Shown: in pieces, positions 6,082 through 12,528 of the stretch
How the letters are laid out: the number at the start of each line of letters is the position of its first letter
Numbering within the stretch: the first letter of the stretch is position 1
NCBI GenBank assembly: GCA_036454645.1
Contig: JAZHSQ010000047.1
Span: 1 to 14,954 of the forward strand
Length of the DNA stretch: 14,954 nucleotides
Reading direction: 5' to 3'
Source of the DNA: Olsenella_K sp036454645
GTDB lineage: Bacteria; Actinomycetota; Coriobacteriia; Coriobacteriales; Atopobiaceae
The notes under the pieces: generated by a model
What the model was told of the DNA's origin: nothing
Database searches by the model: none
The model's input: only the letters and a program-made list of their open reading frames with translations
Position numbers and translations under genes: made by a program

Positions 6082-7611
6082 ATGGATACGACAACGCTCA
6101 CATCGCTCGCCGCGACTCTCGAGGCCGAGGGCCTCCTCGTCCGCACGGTCGCGCTCCCCGCCGACCCCGTGCCCGTCTGCGGCGCGGACTCCGACTCGCG
6201 CTTCGTGCGCCCGGGCCACCTCTTCGTCTGCAAGGGGGCGGCCTTCAGGCCCGCCTACCTCGCCTGCGCGCTCGAGGCCGGCGCCGTCGCCTACCTCACG
6301 GACGAGGCGCGCGCCGACGAGCTCGCGCGGCTCGCGCCCGGGGTGCCCGCGCTCGTGGCGAGCGACGTCCGGCGCGCCATGGCCCTCGTCGCCCTCGAGG
6401 CCTGGGGCCGCCCGGACCGCGGCCTCACCTGCGTGGGCATCACCGGCACCAAGGGCAAGTCCACCACGAGCTACATGCTCCGCTCCATCCTGGACGCCGG
6501 CGCGGGCGAGCCGCGCTGCGCGATCGTGGGCTCCATCGAGACCTTCGACGGCGTCGAGCGCGCCGAGAGCATCAACACCACGCCCGAGGCCTGCGACCTG
6601 TGGCGCCACGTCGCCAACGCGCGCGACTCCGCCCTCCCCGACCTCGTGATGGAGGTCTCGAGCCAGGCGCTCAAGTACGACCGCATCGTGGGCCTCCACC
6701 TCGACGTGGCGGCCTTCCTGAACATCGGGCGAGACCACATCTCGCCCCTCGAGCACCCCACCTGGGAGGACTACTTCTCCTCCAAGCTCAGGATCTTCCG
6801 GCAGGCGCGCACGGCCGTGGTGAACCTCGGGACCGACCACCTCGAGCAGGTCCTCGAGGCGGCGTCCGTCTGCGAGCGGACGCTCCTGTTCTCCGCCTCG
6901 GGCCCCGAGGTCGCGGGCAGGCGCGCCGACGTCTGGTGCGACGGGGTGGAGTCCGGCCTCGGCAGGAGCTCCTTCGTCGCTCACGCGCCCGGCTGGGAGG
7001 CCCGCGTGGAGCTGCCCATGCCCGGGCTCTTCAACGTGGAGAACGCCCTGGCCGCCATCGCCGTTTCCGAGCTCCTCGGCGTGGGGCGCAACCAGGTGCT
7101 CGCCGGCCTCGCGCGCGTGAGCGTGCCCGGCCGCATGGAGCTCGTCTGGAGCGGCGACCGCCGCGTCGTGGGGATCGTGGACTTCGCCCACAACGCCATG
7201 GCCTTCTCGAAGTTCGGCCCCAGCGTCCGGGAGGAGTTCCCGGGCTGGCGCGTGATCTCGGTCTTCGGCGCCACGGGCGACAAGGCCGTGGAGCGCCGCC
7301 GCGAGCTGCCCGTCGAGGCCGCCAAGTGGTCCGACCTCCTCGTCTTCACCAAGGACGACCCGGGCCACGAGCGCGTGGAGGACATCTGCCGCGAGATGGC
7401 GGAGGCGACGCCGGCCGGCGTGCCCCACGAGACCGTCTGCGACCGCGCCGAGGCCATCCAGCGCGCCGTCGACCTCGCCTTCGCGGGCGTGGGGCCGTGC
7501 GTGGTCTGCGTGCTCGCGCGCGGCACGGAGGGCTACCAGCACGAGATGGGCGGCCTCACGCCCGCGCCGCTCGACATGGACCTCCTCAGGGCCGCGATGG
7601 CGCGCCACTGA
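6082..7611 (+). CDS. murE: UDP-MurNAc-tripeptide synthetase, L-lysine-adding type
   Basis: MurE adds the third residue of the peptidoglycan stem peptide to UDP-MurNAc-L-Ala-D-Glu in the cytoplasm, using ATP. The 509-residue product has the Mur-ligase order: an N-terminal UDP-binding domain, the ATP loop GITGTKGKSTT (119-129), NTTPEACDL, MEVSSQALKYDR, NIGRDHISPLEHP, YFSSKLRIF with K235 at the carbamylated-lysine position, FNVENALAA, VPGRMELV, DFAHNAMAF and FGATGDKAVERR. The residue-selecting loop is DDPG (425-428). Meso-DAP enzymes carry DNPR there. This loop and the overall motif wording match the Lys-adding MurE of streptococci and lactobacilli. The gene is outside any division/cell-wall cluster. 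Translation probably starts without a leader at the ATG 7 nt after the -10. Lysine specificity is inferred from motifs. Confidence 0.92.
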   Translation: MDTTTLTSLAATLEAEGLLVRTVALPADPVPVCGADSDSRFVRPGHLFVCKGAAFRPAYLACALEAGAVAYLTDEARADELARLAPGVPALVASDVRRAMALVALEAWGRPDRGLTCVGITGTKGKSTTSYMLRSILDAGAGEPRCAIVGSIETFDGVERAESINTTPEACDLWRHVANARDSALPDLVMEVSSQALKYDRIVGLHLDVAAFLNIGRDHISPLEHPTWEDYFSSKLRIFRQARTAVVNLGTDHLEQVLEAASVCERTLLFSASGPEVAGRRADVWCDGVESGLGRSSFVAHAPGWEARVELPMPGLFNVENALAAIAVSELLGVGRNQVLAGLARVSVPGRMELVWSGDRRVVGIVDFAHNAMAFSKFGPSVREEFPGWRVISVFGATGDKAVERRRELPVEAAKWSDLLVFTKDDPGHERVEDICREMAEATPAGVPHETVCDRAEAIQRAVDLAFAGVGPCVVCVLARGTEGYQHEMGGLTPAPLDMDLLRAAMARH

Positions 7612-7619
7612 CGCGCGCC

Positions 7620-7662
7620 CGCGGTCGGCGCGACGGCGCTCGCACGCCCCGCGCCGACCGCG
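7620..7662. repeat. Inverted repeat after murE
   Basis: Perfect 12-bp arms: CGCGGTCGGCGC at 7620-7631 and its complement at 7651-7662, with a 19-nt loop. It starts 8 nt after the murE stop. No T-run follows, so it may be a weak terminator or an mRNA-stabilising stem between murE and the helical-repeat pair. Confidence 0.55.
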
Positions 7663-7703
7663 CGAGACGAAGTCCACCCACGGCAAGCACGAAAGGAGAA
7701 TCG

Positions 7704-8798
7704 ATGGCGTTTGACCCCCAGCGGGAGGACTACCAGCGCCTGGGGCTCCGCTTCGCCCGCACGCTCGACGGGGGCGACGCGGCCGCGGCCGCCCACGCCT
7801 TCTCCTCCTTCGGGCTCAGGTTCCAGCAGAACCGCGACTCCCTGCCGCAGACGGACGAGGACCGGGCCTTCCACCTCGTGACCCTCGCCGCGGCGGACAT
7901 CGACTACCGCCTCCCCTTCGCGGACGAGCGCGAGGCCGAGCAGCTCGTGGAGCACGGCCACCAGCTGCTCCAGGAGGCGCTCGCCCTCGACGCGGGCTGC
8001 TTCGACGCCGCGCGCATGCAGGCGGCGTCCGAGAAGCCCTCGTTCGACGGCTACCTGTCCTACCTCGCCGAAGGCGCGCCCGAGGTCCGCGCGCGCTGCC
8101 TCGCCGAGCGCGACCGCGCCCTCGCAGGCCCGGACTCCCCCGAGCGCGCCCGCCTCGCCGCCGACCTGGCATGCGCCCCCTACCTGCGCTGGCTCGCCGC
8201 CGAGGCCGAGGAGGCGCTCATCTGCGGCAGGAACCGCGAGGCGCTGCGCGTCTGCCGCGAGGCCCTCGAGCTCGACCCGCACGACCAGGCCGACGTCCGC
8301 TTTACCGAGGCGCTCGCCCTGGCGAAGCTCGAGGACGAGGCCGGCCTCGACGCCGCCTGCGCGCGTCGGCAGCCCCACGGCCGCCGCAGCCCCGCGGACG
8401 ACGCCTGGGCGCGCCTGGCGCGCCTCGCCCTCGCCTACAAGGCCCACGAGATGGACCGCGCCCGCTCCGAGCTCCGCTCCCTCGTCGAGGCCTACCCCAA
8501 CGCCGGGGAGTCCCTCATCCGCCAGGCGGAGCTGCCCGACGGCGTCTTCGCGCGCCTGTGCGTGCTCCCCTACAGCGAGGACGAGCTGATCCTGGCCCTC
8601 TCGGAGGGCACGGTGCTCCTCCAGGAGGGGCGCGACCCCAGGGGCTCCGGGGCGCTCTCCGCGTGGGTCGCCCGCGAGACGAGCGAGCTGTGCCCGCGCG
8701 CCTCGAGCGCCGTCGCGCGCGAGCGCATGGCCGAGAGCGCCGCGGGCGGCGGCTGGCAGGGCCCCGACGCCAACCTGCCGCGAGGCGGTCGCCCATGA
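7704..8798 (+). CDS. Helical-repeat (TPR-like) protein A, function unknown
   Basis: A 364-residue protein I do not recognise beyond fold type. It is almost entirely predicted helix, rich in Ala, Leu, Glu and Arg, with no signal peptide, membrane span or catalytic motif. The clearest helix-turn-helix units are around residues 165-235: REALRVCREALELDPHD, a TPR-like unit, then FTEALALAKLEDEAGLDAA (200-218) and DAWARLARLALAYK. The ATG has a strong site (AAAGGAG). The last codons overlap the next gene by ATGA. The next protein is a paralogue with the same blocks at the same positions, so this is a tandem duplication kept as a coupled pair. A scaffold or protein-binding role is plausible from the fold. 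Nothing shows a partner. Confidence 0.8.
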   Translation: MAFDPQREDYQRLGLRFARTLDGGDAAAAAHAFSSFGLRFQQNRDSLPQTDEDRAFHLVTLAAADIDYRLPFADEREAEQLVEHGHQLLQEALALDAGCFDAARMQAASEKPSFDGYLSYLAEGAPEVRARCLAERDRALAGPDSPERARLAADLACAPYLRWLAAEAEEALICGRNREALRVCREALELDPHDQADVRFTEALALAKLEDEAGLDAACARRQPHGRRSPADDAWARLARLALAYKAHEMDRARSELRSLVEAYPNAGESLIRQAELPDGVFARLCVLPYSEDELILALSEGTVLLQEGRDPRGSGALSAWVARETSELCPRASSAVARERMAESAAGGGWQGPDANLPRGGRP

Positions 8799-9793
8799 TG
8801 GACGTGCGCGCAGAGCGGTGCCTGAGGCTCTCCCTCAAGCGCCGCGAGAGGCTGGAGGACCTCTCCGACGAGGCCTTCCGGGAGCTGGAGCTCGCCGTCA
8901 GGGAGAACCCCGACGGCTTCGTGGACGACGACGAGGAGCGCGCATTCGCCCTGCTCGAGCAGGCGCTCGCGCGCTACGCGGACGACCGCGCCGACGACGA
9001 CCTGCTCGACGACGACGAGTACGCGCAGTCGAGGGCCAAGGCCCTGGGGCGGCTGCGCGAGGCCTGCGAGCGCGCGTGCGCCGTCTCCCCTGCGTGCACG
9101 GACGCGCGCGTCTGCGGCCTCCTGGCCCAGGACCTGGACGGCGACGCCCTGCTCGACGCCCTGCTCGCGCTCGAGGGCGAGCTCGACGACGGGCTGGGGC
9201 CGCTCGCCGCGCCGGCCACGGGCGACGCCTGGACCGACGTCTTCCGCCGGCCGCGCCTGCGCCTCAGGGCCCACGTGGCGCGCACCTGCCTCTTCGGCGC
9301 GCGCTACCGCATGGCCGAGGACGAGTGCAGGGGCCTCCTCACCGCCTCCCCGCTCGACGCCGTCGGCGCCCGCTACACCTGCGCGCTCTGCATGGCCCGC
9401 CTGGAGGACGAGGAGGGCCTCGACTGGCTCGACGCGCGCTTCTCCCGCCGCGGCAACGCCTGGCTGCTCCTCGCGCGCACGATCCTGCTCTACAAGGTCG
9501 GCCGCGCGCCGGCGGCCCGCCGCGCGCTCAAGGGCTACGACCGGCTGTGCCCGGGCGGGGCCTACGCGCTGCTGCAGCCAGCCCTCATGGACGTCTACAT
9601 CCCCGACCGCCCCGCCTTCGCGCCGGGCTCCTTCGACGAGGCGGTGCTCGCGGTGCACGAGGCCGACCCCGTCATCGCAGACGTCCCTGACTTCGCCGCC
9701 TGGGCCTCCGCGCAGCCGGGCCTCCTCGCCTCGGCGAAGGACTACGCCAGGCGCAACGGCCTGGACTGGATCGACCCCGAGGACTACCGGTAG
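8795..9793 (+). CDS. Helical-repeat (TPR-like) protein B, paralogue of A
   Basis: A 332-residue all-helical protein of unknown function. Its residues 194-212 (YTCALCMARLEDEEGLDWL) line up with 200-218 of the upstream protein. Flanking blocks also match: a P-LR start, GxRxxA--CR--L---P-D, then AW--LAR--L-YK----AR. An acidic stretch (DDRADDDLLDDDEYA) near residues 69-83 is its own. It has no signal peptide or membrane segment. The start overlaps the stop of gene A as ATGA, so translation is probably coupled; a second ATG directly follows and could be used instead. A tRNA-Glu promoter begins about 30 nt after its stop, with no strong terminator between. Confidence 0.8.
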   Translation: MMDVRAERCLRLSLKRRERLEDLSDEAFRELELAVRENPDGFVDDDEERAFALLEQALARYADDRADDDLLDDDEYAQSRAKALGRLREACERACAVSPACTDARVCGLLAQDLDGDALLDALLALEGELDDGLGPLAAPATGDAWTDVFRRPRLRLRAHVARTCLFGARYRMAEDECRGLLTASPLDAVGARYTCALCMARLEDEEGLDWLDARFSRRGNAWLLLARTILLYKVGRAPAARRALKGYDRLCPGGAYALLQPALMDVYIPDRPAFAPGSFDEAVLAVHEADPVIADVPDFAAWASAQPGLLASAKDYARRNGLDWIDPEDYR

Positions 9794-9824
9794 CGGCAGC
9801 GCGGCGGAACCTGCGCGTGACGTC

Positions 9825-9833
9825 TGGTATACT
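9825..9833 (+). promoter_or_regulatory. Extended -10 promoter of tRNA-Glu
   Basis: TGG-TATACT ends 16 nt before the tRNA-Glu 5' end. It combines a TGn motif with a near-perfect -10. No consensus -35 is visible. Confidence 0.7.
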
Positions 9834-9849
9834 CGATGCCTGCGATGCC

Positions 9850-9924
9850 GTCCCCATCGTCTAACGGTTAGGACATCGCCCTTTCAAGGCGACGACACGA
9901 GTTCGAATCTCGTTGGGGGCACCA
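9850..9924 (+). tRNA. tRNA-Glu (anticodon TTC), CCA encoded
   Basis: A 75-nt cloverleaf: acceptor GTCCCCA/TGGGGGC with one T-G pair, then A and an encoded CCA (9922-9924). The anticodon stem CGCC(C)/GGCG encloses the loop CTTTCAA, giving anticodon TTC (glutamate). The T loop TTCGAAT is standard. Confidence 0.97.
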
Positions 9925-9936
9925 TACAAAAACGAC

Positions 9937-9970
9937 GAGGGCCCCCGCGGCTGCGGAGGCCCTCTCTTTG
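9937..9970. terminator. Bidirectional terminator between convergent tRNA-Glu and tRNA-Leu
   Basis: Arms GAGGGCC (9937-9943) and GGCCCTC (9958-9964), with a further CGC/GCG pairing inside. On the plus strand TCTTTG follows. On the minus strand the hairpin is followed by GTCGTTTTTG. It can end both tRNA transcripts. Confidence 0.8.
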
Positions 9971-10017
9971 TGCCTCTCCTGCTGCGCCGGCGCCTCGCGC
10001 CCGCGCTCCATACTAGC

Positions 10018-10102
10018 TGGTAGGGGCGGTGGGGCTCGAACCCACAAGCCTCGCGGCGGCGGATTTTAAGTCCGCTGCGTCTGCCAATTCCGCCACGCCC
10101 CC
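10018..10102 (-). tRNA. tRNA-Leu (anticodon TAA), CCA encoded
   Basis: An 85-nt class II tRNA on the minus strand: acceptor GGGGGCG/CGCCCCT with one G-T pair at the end, then A and an encoded CCA (10018-10020). The anticodon stem GCGGA/TCCGC encloses the loop CTTAAAA, giving anticodon TAA, which reads UUA. A long variable arm (CGCCGCGAGGC region) is typical of leucine tRNAs. The T arm is GTGGG-TTCGAGC-CCCAC. UUA must be rare in such GC-rich coding DNA. Confidence 0.96.
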
Positions 10103-10117
10103 TTGGTTGCACTATCT

Positions 10118-10167
10118 ATGGTAGCCCATCGCGACCGCCCTTGTGGGACAGATTCGGGACATCTGTC
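10118..10167 (-). promoter_or_regulatory. Upstream region of tRNA-Leu with a 7-bp palindrome
   Basis: TACCAT on the minus strand (10118-10123) is a possible -10, ending 15 nt before the tRNA 5' end. It lacks the TGn seen at the other tRNA genes. Further upstream a perfect inverted repeat, GACAGAT (10147-10153) and ATCTGTC (10161-10167), spans the expected -35 area and beyond. Confidence 0.4.
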
Positions 10168-10259
10168 GGAGGTGCGGAGAAGGACCGCGGGCTCGCGGCT
10201 CGCGCCGGGGACGCGCCTCGCGGCGGGGCCGGGCCTTGGGCCCGCCCGCCGGCCGAAGC

Positions 10260-11312
10260 TCAGAGCAGCGTGAGCCCCGGGCACCAGCCCAGCGGCGACG
10301 CGGCGCCGTCGAGGGTGGCCGCGGCGACGATCGAGAGCCCGAAGAGCAGGTCGCTCTCGCTCACGGTCAGCTCGTCGAACCCCGCGGCGCGCATGAGCTC
10401 GGCGATGGCGACGGTGCCCCCGAGGATGACGGGGGCGCGCTTGGCCTGGATCCCGGGCAGCGCCGCCCTCCCCTCGACCGTGAGGCCCGCGAGCCTGCGC
10501 TCGAGGGCGTCCACGTCCGCGCGCGAGAGGGCCTGGAGGTGCACCTGGCGCGGGTCGTAGGGCTCGAGGCCCTTCTCGACGGCCACGAGGGTCGTGGCCG
10601 TGCCCCCGGTGACGACCAGGCGCTCCGGCCGCGCGGCGGACGCGCCGGCGGCGCTCGCGGCGGAGATGGCGCCGGAGAGGCGTTCGGCCGCGAGCTCGTG
10701 GGCGCGCGCCAGGTCCTCGCCGGAGGGCGGGTCCTCGCGCGCGAGGAACTTCTCCGTCAGCCTGCGGCAGCCGACGTTCACGGAGCGGACCCACTCGATC
10801 GCAAGGCCGCCGGGGCCCGTGGCGCCGCCGGGGACTGTGGTGCTGCCGGGGCCTTCGGAGCCGGCGGGCCCCTCGGTGAGGCTCCCCACGGCGACCTCCG
10901 TCGAGCCGCCGCCGTTGTCCGCCACCATGATCCTGCGGCCGGCGAAGTCCTGGGCCACTCCGAGGAAGGTGAGCGACCCCTCGACCTCGCCGGGGATCAC
11001 CTGCGCGTCGAGGCCGCGGCGCTCGAGCTCGGCGAGGAGGTCGGCGGAGTTCTCCGCGTCGCGCGCGGCGCTCGTCAGCGTGCAGCAGACGGCCGGCGCC
11101 TTTGCCTCGCGCGCGGACGCGAGGTAGAGGTCCACGCAGCCGAGCAGGCGGCGCTGTGCGTCCTCCCTCAGGCGGCCCGTGCGGTCGACGTCCTGGCCGA
11201 GGTTGACGATGTTCGAGCTCTTGGCCAGCCTCGTGACGCGCCCGGACTCGACGTCCGCGACCGCGAGCCGCGCGGTGACGGTGCCGATGTCGATGACCGC
11301 TGCCCTCGTCAT
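10260..11312 (-). CDS. Ppx/GppA family phosphatase
   Basis: An exopolyphosphatase/guanosine-pentaphosphate phosphatase homologue of the ASKHA fold, 350 residues. Such enzymes remove terminal phosphate from polyphosphate or pppGpp. It has the N-terminal phosphate motif VIDIGTVTARLAVADV, the second-lobe DNGGGSTEVAVG, VVTGGTATTLVA and LPGIQAKRAPVILGG. There is no C-terminal HD domain, so this is the short actinobacterial type. The family's usual DxGSNS is DIGTVT here. A Gly/Pro-rich stretch of about 23 residues (near 146-168) is inserted after DNGGGSTE, where most members run straight on. The start ATG at 11310-11312 follows GGGGGAAG; an upstream ATG adds only a non-conserved leader. It is downstream of the DivIC/FtsB-like gene, as in many actinobacteria. 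The substrate cannot be decided from sequence. Confidence 0.88.
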   Translation of the reverse strand: MTRAAVIDIGTVTARLAVADVESGRVTRLAKSSNIVNLGQDVDRTGRLREDAQRRLLGCVDLYLASAREAKAPAVCCTLTSAARDAENSADLLAELERRGLDAQVIPGEVEGSLTFLGVAQDFAGRRIMVADNGGGSTEVAVGSLTEGPAGSEGPGSTTVPGGATGPGGLAIEWVRSVNVGCRRLTEKFLAREDPPSGEDLARAHELAAERLSGAISAASAAGASAARPERLVVTGGTATTLVAVEKGLEPYDPRQVHLQALSRADVDALERRLAGLTVEGRAALPGIQAKRAPVILGGTVAIAELMRAAGFDELTVSESDLLFGLSIVAAATLDGAASPLGWCPGLTLL

Positions 11313-11399
11313 GCTTCCCCCAAACCAGCTCGCCCCCAAGAGGGGCCGATACGCCCCCGTACCGGGGACGGCGCCCCTGCGCCCGCAGACGGTGCGCCC

Positions 11400-12428
11400 C
11401 TACGACAGGGGCTGATAGCAGAATAGCGCGTCGAGCACGACGATGTACCACGGCCGCTCCGTGGGCTCCGAGGGCGCAGGGTTGGTGGGGTCCGGCCCCT
11501 GGTTGGGGTCGTCCTGGGCCGACTGCGAGGTGGCGGTGCTCTCCCCCTCGTAGGCGTAGCCCTGCCGGCGCGCCTCGTCCTCCACGCCCTCGCGGGTCTG
11601 GAGGCGGTCGATGTCCTGGCTCAGGCCGTCGTTCTCCGCGGATATCTCGGCGTAGCTCTCGGCGAGCTCGCCCGAGCGGCGCCAGGCCACGTAGTAGTCT
11701 CCGAGCGGGCCCCACACGGAGGCGACGAGGGCGAGCGCGACGGCCAGGGCGATCAGGCCGCGGACGTGCCTGCGGGCGAAGCCCGCGCAGCGCGCGGGGA
11801 CGGAGCGCACGACCTCGGCGACGGAGCGCCTGGGGCGGGCTGCCTCGGCCCGGCGGCGCTCGCGCGCCTCCTCGGCCTCGGAGGGGTCGGCCCCTCCGTC
11901 CGTGCCGACGGCGCCGTCCGTGGCCGCCGCGGCATTCGCGGCCTTGTCGGCGACCGCGGCCCTCTCGGCGCGCGCGGCCCTTTCGGTGCGCGCGACCTTC
12001 TCGGCGCCCGCGGCCTTCCCCACGCGCGCGGCCTTCCCGGCGCCTGCAGCCACCTCGGTGCGCGCGGCCTTCTCGTCGTCAGCGGCCCCCTCGGCGCCCG
12101 CGGCCCTCTCGCCAGCCGCGGCACCCTTGGCGTCCCGCCCCTCGGCGGGCCCGGCGCCCTGGCCCTTCGCACGGGCGGGCGCTGCCTCGCGCCTGGGCGT
12201 GGGCTTGGCGCGCCTCTTAGGGTGCGGAAGCGAGAAGGCCCTGCTCCCCGCCCTCTGCTCCTGGCCGGTGGGGTCGGCGACCCTGCCGTCCTCGCCGATC
12301 CGCGGCAGGCGGGTCGTCACGTCCGCGGAGTCGTCGCGCCGGCCGGTGGGCGTGGTCCCGCGGCCCACGCGCTTGTGCGGCTTGGGCTGGGCCCCCTTCG
12401 AGGGGGATGTCTCTCTGGGTGAGTTCAT
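11400..12428 (-). CDS. Septum formation initiator (DivIC/FtsB-like) with long repeat-rich N-terminus
   Basis: A 342-residue single-pass membrane protein. Residues 1-100 are basic and polar. Residues 108-167 are ten in-register hexapeptides of the type K-A-A-x-x-E. A basic segment (REARRRAEAARPRRS-like) precedes the membrane span at about 224-243, followed by a coiled coil (ELAESYAEISAENDGL to EDEARRQGYAYE, about 254-293). It ends with a Pro-rich tail and a hydrophobic end (WYIVVLDALF). The span plus short coiled coil is the DivIC/FtsB signature, whose members link FtsL and FtsQ/DivIB in the divisome. Position between mazG and ppx agrees. Typical members have only 90-200 residues, so the long cytoplasmic part is unusual. 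The start is set by a -10 at 12486-12491, which favours the ATG at 12428 over a TTG further upstream. The ribosome-binding site is weak. Confidence 0.82.
   Translation of the reverse strand: MNSPRETSPSKGAQPKPHKRVGRGTTPTGRRDDSADVTTRLPRIGEDGRVADPTGQEQRAGSRAFSLPHPKRRAKPTPRREAAPARAKGQGAGPAEGRDAKGAAAGERAAGAEGAADDEKAARTEVAAGAGKAARVGKAAGAEKVARTERAARAERAAVADKAANAAAATDGAVGTDGGADPSEAEEARERRRAEAARPRRSVAEVVRSVPARCAGFARRHVRGLIALAVALALVASVWGPLGDYYVAWRRSGELAESYAEISAENDGLSQDIDRLQTREGVEDEARRQGYAYEGESTATSQSAQDDPNQGPDPTNPAPSEPTERPWYIVVLDALFCYQPLS
11928..12107 (-). repeat. Ten 18-bp units encoding hexapeptide repeats
   Basis: The stretch is exactly 180 bp, with ten 18-bp coding units in one frame: RAAGAE, GAADDE, KAARTE, VAAGAG, KAARVG, KAAGAE, KVARTE, RAARAE, RAAVAD, KAANAA. 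The units are degenerate at DNA level but keep length and register, as expected of slipped-strand or unequal-crossover expansion under protein-level selection. Confidence 0.85.
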
Positions 12429-12485
12429 GTGCGCTTCGTTTCTGCCTGGCCTGCCGGCTCGTCCGCCGCCGTCGCTAGGCAACCC

Positions 12486-12491
12486 ATTATG
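12486..12491 (-). promoter_or_regulatory. Possible -10 box of the DivIC/FtsB-like gene
   Basis: CATAAT on the minus strand about 58 nt upstream of the ATG, in the 100-bp gap after mazG. No -35 match at 17 bp. It suggests the septum gene can be transcribed separately from mazG. Confidence 0.45.
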
Positions 12492-12528
12492 ACAGACGGC
12501 CGCCGGAGAGCGGGAAGCCCCACAGGAG

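Noticed and set aside
5101..7686. Very long open frame on the minus strand continuing upstream of rph through the murE region
   Set aside because: Only its last 249 codons match RNase PH and have a ribosome-binding site. The rest is antisense to murE, crosses the tRNA-Val gene and reflects high-GC codon bias.
11928..12107. Regular 18-bp repeats as a CRISPR or intergenic repeat array
   Set aside because: They are contiguous coding units in one frame without spacers, and each encodes a similar hexapeptide.
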